In this document: positions 9,818-18,267 of the stretch, one piece after another
Layout: each line of letters starts with the position of its first letter
How positions within the stretch are numbered: position 1 is the first letter of the stretch
From: Ketobacter sp.
GTDB lineage: Bacteria; Pseudomonadota; Gammaproteobacteria; Pseudomonadales; Ketobacteraceae
Assembly: GCF_003671495.1 (NCBI RefSeq)
Contig: NZ_RCHN01000006.1
Coordinates: 222,794 to 286,793, forward strand
Reading direction: 5' to 3'
DNA length: 64,000 nucleotides
The notes under the pieces: model-generated
Databases searched by the model: none
Seen by the model: only the letters and a program-made list of their open reading frames with translations
Told to the model about the DNA's origin: nothing
Program-made: the position numbers and the translations under genes

Positions 9818-10070
9818 TCAACCAATCCTCTTTGTTTTTGATGTGAGCCCAGCTGTGAATGGCACCTTGAGCCAAAAACGGCAACATGACCCGCTGGACA
9901 CTCAGGCTGCATACCTTGCGCCTTTTGCAGTATCTGCGCAATGACCTCACCGCTCAGGGGTTGTGACCAAAACGACCAAGGCAGCCTGTTACCGCAACTG
10001 TTACCTTTGGAAACATATAAAACGTGAATTAGTTACTAGACTTCCCAATATTATGGTGTACACTTGTAAA
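9818..10070. other. Intergenic region upstream of the thiolase operon
   Basis: Non-coding. It must hold the promoter of the thiolase operon (minus strand) and possibly that of the hairpin-rich transcript on the plus strand. I see no convincing -35/-10 pair or known fatty-acid regulator box. Confidence 0.4.
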
Positions 10071-10292
10071 CAATGAAGCTGAAAAAGCAATCTGCTTAAC
10101 CTTCATTGAACGGTAAACACGCATTGATAAGGTGGATTAGGCTGATCATTCTAAATATTGAAACTAGAATGGGTCGCAATCACTGGAAACAGTGAGTTTG
10201 TTAACCTATAAATCTAAGGACGGCTAATCACTAGCCTAACTTGGTAAAGGTAACGTGAACCAGAACTCCAATAAGTAAACAGTCACGTTATC
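10071..10292 (+). ncRNA. Candidate structured RNA or long leader: five successive hairpins
   Basis: Within 222 nt there are five independent inverted repeats in tandem. (1) CAATGAAG 10071-10078 with CTTCATTG 10101-10108, enclosing AAGC/GCTT. (2) CATTCTA 10047+100 i.e. 10147-10153 with TAGAATG 10165-10171. (3) TCACTG 10180-10185 with CAGTGA 10190-10195 closed by a GAAA tetraloop. (4) GGCTA 10222-10226 with TAGCC 10232-10236. (5) GGTAACGTGA 10249-10258 with TCACGTTATC 10283-10292 (one G-U). No open frame fits here. It ends 56 nt before the 73-aa membrane-protein gene, so it could be that gene's leader. It matches no RNA family I can name. Confidence 0.4.
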
Positions 10293-10348
10293 GGGTTAGC
10301 AGAGTCTGGCTTATTACATGTTGTGTCAGATACACAAAGGAGTTCACT

Positions 10349-10570
10349 ATGAAACTGGCAACATCAACTGTAAGACAATTGGCTATCGACAGCCTGTCTT
10401 TCATGGCAGTTCTGGCATTAACCGTTGGTGGATTTTGGGGATTGTTCCTCGTGGACGCGTCCTTGTTCACCATGGTGGTTTTCGGACTGCTGATGGTACC
10501 TGCTTTGCTGAGCAGCACCTACTACCTCGGCAAAGACATCAACGAAGCCACGCATAAGCTGATTGCGTGA
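10349..10570 (+). CDS. Small inner-membrane protein, two TM segments
   Basis: 73 aa with a very good ribosome site (AAAGGAG, 7 nt before ATG). Two hydrophobic segments, LSFMAVLALTVGGFWGLFLV (about 15-34) and a second beginning LFTMVVFGLLMVPALL (about 38-56), separated by one Asp, predict a hairpin in the inner membrane with a short polar tail. No known family is recognised. The upstream 250 nt are hairpin-rich and may control its expression. Confidence 0.65.
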   Translation: MKLATSTVRQLAIDSLSFMAVLALTVGGFWGLFLVDASLFTMVVFGLLMVPALLSSTYYLGKDINEATHKLIA

Positions 10571-10578
10571 GGACCTTG

Positions 10579-10618
10579 GTCGCGGCCAACGCGTGAGATT
10601 GCTCCGCGTGGCTGCGAC
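10579..10618. terminator. Stable hairpin after the small membrane gene
   Basis: An imperfect long stem: GTCGCGGCCAACGCG (10579-10593) pairs with CGCGTGGCTGCGAC (10605-10618) with one mismatch and one bulge around an 11-nt loop. It sits 8 bp after the stop codon and between convergent genes. There is no T run, so it may act as an RNA 3' end stabiliser or a weak terminator. Confidence 0.5.
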
Positions 10619-10650
10619 ATTGGTATTCCCCTGCTATTCAAAACCTGGCT

Positions 10651-11481
10651 TCAGTCAGGCGGGTTCAGCGTGATGATGATGTCATCAGGCTGGTCGGTCC
10701 AGCCGTTGAAACTGAATGTTACCCGCGCCAGGAACTGTACGGGATCGGTTCCCGTTCCAGGCTCAGGCAACATTTCCGTACCCAGACATCGCACCTTTTG
10801 ATACGCCGTTCCCGTTGAGTTAACGCGCAAAGCCCAGTCACAGTCCTGCGTGGCAGGGGTTTTCATCTCATTCAAGGCTAATTCTGCATCTGCGGGAATA
10901 TAGTCAGGATACGAATTCACATTGAAAAGCTGGTCACCTTCGAAGACAACCGTAATGAAGTTGGCATAGTTGGGCACTGAATCGCTGGCTTTCAGGGTGC
11001 GCGTAGTCACCTTTTCCGGGTCAAAATCTTCCAGGGATGGGTCATCCTCCTGAGACTCTAGTACCAAGCGCTGCCTGTAGTAGCTTGAATTCCAGACTTC
11101 CTCCCCTTCGACGCCACCATCATAACGGTAGATATGGACCTCCATACCCAGGCCTTTGTATTCAACGTCGATGCTTTCGTAAGTGGGATTGGTGAATTTG
11201 GCTGAAAACGAGATGCTGGTTACCGAGCGCGAACAATAGCCTGCGTCTGAACTGTCCAGCACGTCTTGACCATTTTCAAAACCGGCGGGGTTACAGAAGC
11301 CGCCGTTATCATCCGAGGATATCTCAACCCAATCCAGGTTGACCGTTTTGGGGTTTAATACCCCATTGACACGAAATTCCACATAGGGGTCCCGTGGGGC
11401 TTTATCATCATTATCGGAACCGCCACCACAACCGGCCGCCAGCACCATACTCGCCAGCAGACCAACACGCATAAAATTCAT
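10651..11481 (-). CDS. Putative lipoprotein of unknown function
   Basis: 276 aa with a lipoprotein signal: hydrophobic LLASMVLAAGC, lipobox LAAG-Cys at about residue 18, followed by a Gly/Ser/Asp-rich linker (GGGSDNDD). The mature part is acidic, beta-rich and contains several Cys that may form disulfides (FCNPAGFENG, GYCSRS, QDCDWALR, VRCLG). No Asp at +2 after the Cys, so outer-membrane sorting is likely. GGAG lies upstream of the ATG. No domain recognised. A 86-bp gap separates it from ppc upstream on the same strand end. Confidence 0.65.
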   Translation of the reverse strand: MNFMRVGLLASMVLAAGCGGGSDNDDKAPRDPYVEFRVNGVLNPKTVNLDWVEISSDDNGGFCNPAGFENGQDVLDSSDAGYCSRSVTSISFSAKFTNPTYESIDVEYKGLGMEVHIYRYDGGVEGEEVWNSSYYRQRLVLESQEDDPSLEDFDPEKVTTRTLKASDSVPNYANFITVVFEGDQLFNVNSYPDYIPADAELALNEMKTPATQDCDWALRVNSTGTAYQKVRCLGTEMLPEPGTGTDPVQFLARVTFSFNGWTDQPDDIIITLNPPD

Positions 11482-11567
11482 TCAGTTCTCCAAAACAAAC
11501 CAGGCCTGCGGAATTGACTCGCAGGCCCAAGGCGATGCATTTAAACAGCCAGCATCGAAAAACTCAA

Positions 11568-14216
11568 CTATCCGGTGTTGCGCATACCCGCCGCAATCCC
11601 GGCCACGGTGATCATCAGCGCCCGGGTCTCCTCCGCCTGTTCGGAGGCTTTCAGCCGGCCGGCCCGCATCAACTCCACCTGCAGCATGTGTAAGGGGTCC
11701 AGATAGGGGTTACGTACTTCTATAGACCGCCGAATCACCGCATTGTTCTGCAACAGCATGCTATGGCCGGTGATGGTATTCACCAGATCCACCATATCCG
11801 CCAACCGGGAGCGCAGTTCCTGCCCCAGCTGACGGTCCCCGGGCTGTGCCAGACGCCGCTCATAATAAGCCGCAATCTGTGGGTCGGACTTGGCCAGCAC
11901 CATTTCCAGCATACCTACTATCATGCGGAAGAACGGCCAGCGCTCGTACATTTCATGCAGCAGATCCCCTTTGCCTTTCTGCAGGGCTTGCTGGAAGGCA
12001 TCGTCCGCCCCCAGCCATCCCGGCAACATGAGTCGCATCTGGGTCCAGGCAAACACCCAGGGAATAGCACGCAGGGTTTCGATGCCCCCTTCCTTCCGCC
12101 GCTTGGCGGGGCGGCTGCCCAGGGGTAAGCGCTGCAGCTCCTGCTCCGGGGTGGCATGGCGAAAATAACTCAGAAAACGGGGGTCTTCCCGCACCAGGCG
12201 GCGATAGGACTCCATCCCGGTTTTTGCCAGGTCGGCCATGGCATCCCGCCACTCCGGGGCCGGGGCGGGCTGCTCCAGCAGGGTGGCTTCCAGGGTGGCG
12301 GCGATATAACGCTGCAGGGTACGGATGGCCACCCCGAATGGCGTAAACTTGGCACGGATCACCTCGCCCTGCTCCGTTATCCGGATGCGGCCATTCACGG
12401 CGCCCGGCGGTTGGGAGAGTATGGCCTCGTGGGAAGGCGCTCCACCGCGGCTGGTGGAACCGCCGCGACCGTGGAACAGGGTCAATTGAACCTGATATTC
12501 CTGACACAGCGCTGTCAACTGTTCCTGGGCCTGATACTGCACCCAGGCCGCCGCCAGAAAACCACCGTCTTTCGCCGAATCCGAGTAGCCGATCATGACC
12601 TCCTGCTGGCCCTGAATGTGTTGACGGTACCAGTCGATTTGAAACAGGCTGTGCAAGGTCGCCCGAGCATGTTCCAGGTCGTCCAGGGTTTCAAACAGGG
12701 GGACTACCCGCATCAGCCGTTCCAGGCCGGCCTCTTTCTGCAGCAGCAGAACCGCCAGCACATCGGAAGGCACGTGGGCCATGGAAATAACATAGGCGCC
12801 GAGGGCGTCGTAGGATTGGTCCGCCAGCATGCGGAAGGTGTCGAGCACTTCCTGCACTTCATCACTGCAGCGCAAATGCCGGGGAATCAGCGGGCGCTGA
12901 CTCTTGAGCTCGGCGATCAGAAACTGCTGTTTCTCTTGTTCACTCCATTGACTGTAATCACCCAACCCGATGGCCTGGGTGATGGCCGCCATGGTGTCGG
13001 CATGGCGGGTGGATTCCTGCCGGATATCCAGACGGAGCAACGTCACCCCGAAGGTGTTGATACGTCGAATGGTGTCCAGCAACTCACCGTTGGCGATTTC
13101 GGCAATACCGCATTCCATCAAGGAACGATGGCACAACTTGAGGGGTTCCAGGAGCTCCTCTTGATCCAGAATCGGCGGTTCCCCATGCCATTCCTCGCCA
13201 GCCAACTGGGCATTAAGGTATTCTTTGGTGGCAAACAGGCGATCCCGCAGCGGTTTGATGAGCGCTCGATAGGGTTCCCGGCTATCCCCCACCACCGCGC
13301 GCAGCTCGTCGGTGCAATGCACCGCAGACAGCACCATCAATAGATCTTCGAAGTCATGGCTCAACAAATCTGCCGCCATCCAACGGGCCAGGATGAGCAC
13401 CTCCCGGGTGACGTTCGCGGTGACATTGGGGTTGCCGTCGCGATCCCCGCCCATCCAGGATGAAAACGTGAAGGGCGCGAAATCCATGGGCAGACTGCGA
13501 TTGAGGTTTGCCTGGCACCACTCGTCCAGTTCCCGCAGGTATTCCGGCACCGCGCTCCACAGAGTTTGCTCAATGGTGACGAACCCCCAGCGCGCTTCAT
13601 CCACGGGGCTGGGACGTTCCTGGCGTATCTCATCCGAGTGCCAGGCCGAGACAATTTTGCGTTTCAGGGTTTCCATCACCCGGTTGCGTTCGATGTCGGT
13701 GAGGTTGACTGTATCGAGCTTTTCCAGACAGTCGGTGATGTCGTCGTATTTGCGGATCAGAGTGCGCCGGGTGACTTCCGTGGGGTGGGCCGTCAACACC
13801 AGATCGATGGACAGCTCCTGCAAGGATGCGAACAACTGGTCATCGGAGATTTTGGCCCGCTGCAAGCGCGGGTGCAGCTCCGCCATAGTGGCGCGCTGGT
13901 TTTTACGCTGGCTCTGCTGATACTCACGGCGACGGCGCACCCGGTGGTACTGTTCTGCCAGGTTCGCCAGGTTCAGGAAGTGACTGAATGCCCTGGCTAC
14001 CGGCACCAGCAGCTCCGGTTCCAGACGAGACAGTTTTTCTGACAGTTTTTGCGATTGGTCTTCGTGGCCGGCGCGTGCATGCTTGGCCAGTTTGCGGATC
14101 TCTTCCACCAGTTCCAAAAGAACCGGGCTTTCCTGCTCCTGAAGTGTGTTTCCCAACAAGCGCCCCAAAAGACGGACATCCTGTCGCAGCGGGGCATGGG
14201 CATCGGGCTCAGTCAT
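11568..14216 (-). CDS. ppc: Phosphoenolpyruvate carboxylase
   Basis: 882 aa, the same size as E. coli Ppc (883). It makes oxaloacetate from PEP and bicarbonate, refilling the TCA cycle. Visible signatures: VLTAHPTEVTRRT with the catalytic His (about residue 138), FSSWMGGDRDGNPNVT, the phosphate-binding FHGRGGSTSRGG loop (about 580) and the C-terminal RNTG that carries the essential terminal residues (usual QNTG). The frame is open for 33 more codons upstream, but ATG at 14216 (MTEPDAHAPLRQD) has AGGATG in front and fits the family's length; the longer form would run into the diguanylate cyclase gene. Confidence 0.95.
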   Translation of the reverse strand: MTEPDAHAPLRQDVRLLGRLLGNTLQEQESPVLLELVEEIRKLAKHARAGHEDQSQKLSEKLSRLEPELLVPVARAFSHFLNLANLAEQYHRVRRRREYQQSQRKNQRATMAELHPRLQRAKISDDQLFASLQELSIDLVLTAHPTEVTRRTLIRKYDDITDCLEKLDTVNLTDIERNRVMETLKRKIVSAWHSDEIRQERPSPVDEARWGFVTIEQTLWSAVPEYLRELDEWCQANLNRSLPMDFAPFTFSSWMGGDRDGNPNVTANVTREVLILARWMAADLLSHDFEDLLMVLSAVHCTDELRAVVGDSREPYRALIKPLRDRLFATKEYLNAQLAGEEWHGEPPILDQEELLEPLKLCHRSLMECGIAEIANGELLDTIRRINTFGVTLLRLDIRQESTRHADTMAAITQAIGLGDYSQWSEQEKQQFLIAELKSQRPLIPRHLRCSDEVQEVLDTFRMLADQSYDALGAYVISMAHVPSDVLAVLLLQKEAGLERLMRVVPLFETLDDLEHARATLHSLFQIDWYRQHIQGQQEVMIGYSDSAKDGGFLAAAWVQYQAQEQLTALCQEYQVQLTLFHGRGGSTSRGGAPSHEAILSQPPGAVNGRIRITEQGEVIRAKFTPFGVAIRTLQRYIAATLEATLLEQPAPAPEWRDAMADLAKTGMESYRRLVREDPRFLSYFRHATPEQELQRLPLGSRPAKRRKEGGIETLRAIPWVFAWTQMRLMLPGWLGADDAFQQALQKGKGDLLHEMYERWPFFRMIVGMLEMVLAKSDPQIAAYYERRLAQPGDRQLGQELRSRLADMVDLVNTITGHSMLLQNNAVIRRSIEVRNPYLDPLHMLQVELMRAGRLKASEQAEETRALMITVAGIAAGMRNTG

Positions 14217-14271
14217 GGCGGCATCCTGTGATTTCACATTCACTCCATAATGAAGAGAACAGAGCCCTGAA

Positions 14272-16164
14272 TCAAGGGTTAGCCGCTTCCTGCTCCGGTT
14301 GATAAACCTCAACACAATTACGACCGTTCTTTTTGGCGCGATACAGTGCTTCGTCTGCTTTCACCAAGAGTTTTTCGGCGGTCTCACGGCCATCGGGAAT
14401 GACGCTATGGACACCAATGCTCACGGTGACCGGAATGCGACGCTTGTTGTGCCAAAATGAGGCAAACTGAATATGACTGCGAATGGACTCCGCCACCTTT
14501 TGTCCAGCGGCTTCATCAGTGGCCGGCAACAGCAGGATAAACTCTTCCCCGCCGTAGCGAACCAGAACGTCCAGATTGCGGCGGGAAAAGCGCTGCAAAA
14601 TGACCGCAATTTTCTTAAGGCATTCGTCTCCGACCAGATGCCCGAACTGATCGTTAATCTTCTTGAAGTGGTCAGCGTCGATCACCAGAATCCCCAACGA
14701 GGATCGGGTTTGCTGACACTGCCGGATCAGTTCGGGAAAACAGGTATCCAGGTAACGGCGGTTGCCCACCCCGGTCAGGGCGTCTGTGAGGGTATCCTGG
14801 GCCAGCTTTTCATTGCTCTGCTTGAGCTGATCGAGCATGGCACTCAGGTCACGGGTTTTCTGATCCACCCTGCGCTCCAGCTCATCCCGGGCTGATGCCG
14901 CGATCTGCTCCTTCTCCCGCGTCAACTCGGTTACTTCCTGAGCCAGGTCCAGGGCCTGTTTAAGGGCCCGGTTCTTCTCACTGCGCTCCCGCTGCATGCG
15001 CGCCGCCAACGCGGAGGTGACCATCAGGTTGCCCAGAGACAACCCGGCGGCGTGGATGTATTCAATCGCCACCGAAAACTGAATCCATTCCAATTGCGCT
15101 GCCACATAGAAACAGGTCCCCGTGATCAATACTGACCAACCGGCCATGAGATAGCGGGCCCAATAATTACCTGTGAAACACTGGTGGGTGAGTACAAAAA
15201 TGGCGTATATGCACACCAACATTTCCAGAGGATAGATGAACGGCAACACCAGGCGCTCAGGGAACAACACCACCGGAATCACGCCCAGCCCAAACAGGGT
15301 AACGAAGATCCGTGTCAGCCGTGCCAGCCAGGGCACCCGGTTTTTCAGGTCTATAAACAACACCGCAAAGTGGCCGGCAAAAAAGATGGTGGAAAGGATG
15401 CCCAACCCATAGCTCTTGTCATTCAGGAACACCTGCGAACCCCAGAGGTACAGCGGGCCGAATCCGCTGATACTGGCCTGGTAGAGCATGGCGGACACGA
15501 TGAACGCCATGTTGAACAGATTGGTACGATCCCGCAAAAAATACCATACGTAAGCGTTATAAAACGCCAGCACCGACATCATGCCAAAGAACAAGCCATA
15601 GAATGCCTGGGCGCGAAACTCCGACTGGAAGAACCCTTCCGGGGTGCGGAAGTTCACAGGGAAGATCATGGCACTGTCGCTGTTGAGGCGGACATAGACC
15701 TCATAGTCACCGGCCAGCGACACATTGATGGGAAAAATGGGAAAGCGGTGTTCCAGTTCCTGGGCAACAAATTGCTGATGATCCCCGCCGATGCCATGCG
15801 CCAGCAGGTTTTTACCCTGTGGGGTGGGCTGCACCAGGTAAAAATCCACAAAATCCAGAAACGGAGTGGCCAACTCCATGTACATACGCAACGGCACTTT
15901 GCCGTTGACACTGAAGCGGAATCGCAGCCACAGCGTATCGCCAACATACCCTTGTTGCACGGAACCGGGAAAGCCGGACACCGACCAGCTCTGCGGCGCA
16001 TCCAATATGTCGCGCAAAGACAGGTCTCCGGTCTCATCCACCAGATACTGGTAATCGGGGGAAACCCGAAAGGTCGAGTTATTCTCTGCCCACCCTGAAC
16101 CGGACAGAAACAGGAACAACACACCCAGCAACAACGACAGCGGATGCGTCAGGGAATTGAACAT
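14272..16164 (-). CDS. 7TMR-DISM receptor diguanylate cyclase
   Basis: 630 aa. Signal peptide to about 26 (SGSGWAEN), then a periplasmic 7TMR-DISM extracellular type-2 beta domain (to about 180), seven TM helices (about 190-385), a coiled coil (ERSEKNRALKQALDLAQEVTEL to about 455) and a GGDEF domain. The active-site motif RYGGEEF is intact and the inhibitory site RNLD sits five residues before it, so an active, product-inhibited c-di-GMP synthase is expected. The DISM domain family is thought to sense carbohydrates or small ligands; the ligand here is unknown. It stands alone, 55 bp upstream of ppc. Confidence 0.9.
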   Translation of the reverse strand: MFNSLTHPLSLLLGVLFLFLSGSGWAENNSTFRVSPDYQYLVDETGDLSLRDILDAPQSWSVSGFPGSVQQGYVGDTLWLRFRFSVNGKVPLRMYMELATPFLDFVDFYLVQPTPQGKNLLAHGIGGDHQQFVAQELEHRFPIFPINVSLAGDYEVYVRLNSDSAMIFPVNFRTPEGFFQSEFRAQAFYGLFFGMMSVLAFYNAYVWYFLRDRTNLFNMAFIVSAMLYQASISGFGPLYLWGSQVFLNDKSYGLGILSTIFFAGHFAVLFIDLKNRVPWLARLTRIFVTLFGLGVIPVVLFPERLVLPFIYPLEMLVCIYAIFVLTHQCFTGNYWARYLMAGWSVLITGTCFYVAAQLEWIQFSVAIEYIHAAGLSLGNLMVTSALAARMQRERSEKNRALKQALDLAQEVTELTREKEQIAASARDELERRVDQKTRDLSAMLDQLKQSNEKLAQDTLTDALTGVGNRRYLDTCFPELIRQCQQTRSSLGILVIDADHFKKINDQFGHLVGDECLKKIAVILQRFSRRNLDVLVRYGGEEFILLLPATDEAAGQKVAESIRSHIQFASFWHNKRRIPVTVSIGVHSVIPDGRETAEKLLVKADEALYRAKKNGRNCVEVYQPEQEAANP

Positions 16165-16299
16165 TGTGCCCCATCATGAATCTAATTATTTGAAAAACAC
16201 ACTACCTGAAAGCGAGCCGACCGAGTATACAATTATTGTATCCTCTGTTGATAGTGTGTAATAAATAGTCAGCCATAGTCTGGCATAACTATTGCGTTA
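16165..16299. promoter_or_regulatory. Divergent promoter region with a 15-bp palindrome
   Basis: Between the divergent cyclase and NIT-like genes lies a perfect palindrome ATACAA-TTA-TTGTAT (16227-16241), AT-rich and suited to be a regulator site or overlapping -10 elements for both directions. No regulator gene is adjacent. Confidence 0.4.
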
Positions 16300-17313
16300 A
16301 TGCTCCCCAAAGGACAGGAAAGCAGAACAATTCAACGGTTGATACGTGTGATGGGCCAGATAGAACATTGTTTACAAGACGCTGATATGCCGAAAAACCC
16401 TACAAGCGACAGCACTTTAGCTCAAGATTTATTCAAATCTCACCAGCTGAGAACAGCACAGCTGGATTTGATGGTTACAATTTTAAACCTTAGCCGGTTC
16501 ATCCAGCGCCATCGCGGTGCGACGCTTGCACTATTAGGGGGCGATACCAGCTTCCGCAACCAGGTCCAGGCGCTCCAAAAACAGACATCCGCCCAGTTTG
16601 AATACCTGCAATGCCTCAATAACTCGGCGGGCAAGCCCCTGGCCGACAATGATTATGAGCAACTTACCCTGGGTTGGCTCACGATCATCAAGGATTGGGA
16701 GAACGACGACCTGCATCACAGCTTCGAGTTCCACTCCCACCTGCTGGAATTGATTATCCGCATCACCCGCCAGCTGTCGGAGCAGGTGTTGGCGACGCCG
16801 GCGGGGCTGGAGCACAACGAGGCGCTGCGCAGCCGGGCCGACAACAGTTTCACCTACCCTCTGCATGGCCTGGTGCAGACCTGCGTGATCGACCTGTATG
16901 AACTGGTTGAGTACCTGGCGCGGATTCGCGGTATTGGCACCCACATGGCCGTCATCGGTCATACCGACAAGGAACTCGGGGCGCGGGTGACGTTCTGGTT
17001 GCAGGAATTCCGTTATCGCAAGGAGCGTTTTGACCAGAACATTCAATTGATTTCGAGCCAATACCTGCCCTGCATTCCCGGCCTGAAATCCCTGCCCAAC
17101 CTGAACATGAAGCTGAATTACTTTATCAGCCTGCTGGGCCACGAGATGGACTCGGAAAGAACCTTCCAGGTGCCCAGTCACAAGCTGTTCCTGATGGGCA
17201 CCGAGATCATTGACGGCCATTTGGCGGTGATGGACCAGGCCAGCGCGGTGGTCCGGGATCAGTTGTATGCCATGAACCAGATGATGCTGGAGCGACTGTC
17301 GGCGGACACCTGA
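16300..17313 (+). CDS. NIT-domain-like soluble protein
   Basis: 337 aa, all helical in character, no signal or TM segment. Two R-x-R-G-like segments, FIQRHRGATLALLGG (about 66-80) and YLARIRGIGTHMAVIG (about 205-220), are spaced as in NIT (nitrate/nitrite-sensing) domains, where each four-helix half holds one such motif. NIT domains are usually periplasmic sensors fused to MCP, GGDEF or ANTAR outputs; here the domain stands alone in the cytoplasm next to a diguanylate cyclase. The start is uncertain: ATGs at 16300, 16351 and 16387 all lack a clear ribosome site. Function is inferred only at fold level. Confidence 0.6.
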   Translation: MLPKGQESRTIQRLIRVMGQIEHCLQDADMPKNPTSDSTLAQDLFKSHQLRTAQLDLMVTILNLSRFIQRHRGATLALLGGDTSFRNQVQALQKQTSAQFEYLQCLNNSAGKPLADNDYEQLTLGWLTIIKDWENDDLHHSFEFHSHLLELIIRITRQLSEQVLATPAGLEHNEALRSRADNSFTYPLHGLVQTCVIDLYELVEYLARIRGIGTHMAVIGHTDKELGARVTFWLQEFRYRKERFDQNIQLISSQYLPCIPGLKSLPNLNMKLNYFISLLGHEMDSERTFQVPSHKLFLMGTEIIDGHLAVMDQASAVVRDQLYAMNQMMLERLSADT

Positions 17314-17328
17314 ACCCGGGTAAACACC

Positions 17329-18204
17329 CTAGACGACATACACCAGCAGCAACGGCAGCAACACGAAGGACAACAGGGTGGAGATCACCACCATGCCCGC
17401 CACAACCTGCGGTTCACGCCCATAGCGCAGGGCAAACAGATAGTTGAACACCGCCACCGGCATGGCACTTTGCAGGATCACCACCCCCCGGGCGACCCCG
17501 GTGAGTCCAAATCCAGTGGCCACCCCCACCCCGACAGCCACCCCGATACCCAGCCGCAGCAGGGCGAACACTGCGCTCTTCCCCAGGTGCGATACCTGCA
17601 TGTTGGCCAGACTTACCCCCAAGGTGATGAGCATCAGCGGAATGGTCATATCCCCCAGCAGGGACACCGTGTTCTGGCCCCACTTGGGCAGCGACAGATC
17701 ACCGTAGATCATCACCAGGGCGGTGACGATGGAGTAGATGATGGGGTTCCGGATCATCTCCTGAAAGACCGAGCGTCCGCTCACCAGGGCAATGCCCAGG
17801 GTAAAATGCACCAGGGACAACATCATAAACACTGCGATGGCCAACACCAGACCCCGCTCCCCGAACGCAAACAGACACACCGGTAATCCCATGTTGCCGG
17901 CATTGGGAAACACCATAGGCCCCAACAACGCGCGCAGGGACTGCCGACTGACGGCGATTACCAGGGCCGCCAGCAACAGCGTGGCCACCACCATCACCAG
18001 GGTGACCCAGAACATCTCTTCAATCACCGCGCGGGACACTGCGGCGTTGGTCATGGCAGACACCACCAGGCAAGGCGCGCCGATACACATCACCAAGCGG
18101 GTTACCATATCGGTATCGTAGGGTACGTTCAGCTTCTTCCAGCAGAATCCCACCAGAATGCATATCATCACCGGACCGGTGACAGGTAACAGCGTCTGCA
18201 GCAT
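17329..18204 (-). CDS. AEC family transporter
   Basis: 291 aa, ten hydrophobic segments, the layout of auxin-efflux-carrier family permeases (malonate/malate-type exporters in bacteria). The repeats begin LLPVTGPVMICILVGF and IRNPIIYSIVTALVMIYG, and the broken-helix region with GAPCLV and MFPNAGNMGLPVCLFAFG (the N-A-G-N-M-G-L-P motif) is diagnostic. The open frame continues 119 codons upstream through the mnmC start; ATG 18204 with AGAGG just upstream is the natural start. Substrate unknown. It converges with the NIT-like gene and diverges from mnmC. Confidence 0.85.
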   Translation of the reverse strand: MLQTLLPVTGPVMICILVGFCWKKLNVPYDTDMVTRLVMCIGAPCLVVSAMTNAAVSRAVIEEMFWVTLVMVVATLLLAALVIAVSRQSLRALLGPMVFPNAGNMGLPVCLFAFGERGLVLAIAVFMMLSLVHFTLGIALVSGRSVFQEMIRNPIIYSIVTALVMIYGDLSLPKWGQNTVSLLGDMTIPLMLITLGVSLANMQVSHLGKSAVFALLRLGIGVAVGVGVATGFGLTGVARGVVILQSAMPVAVFNYLFALRYGREPQVVAGMVVISTLLSFVLLPLLLVYVV

Positions 18205-18267
18205 AAGCCTCTGATTCGACTGTGTTATGATGGCGCACAGTATAACCCATGGTAATGATTTGTCCCG

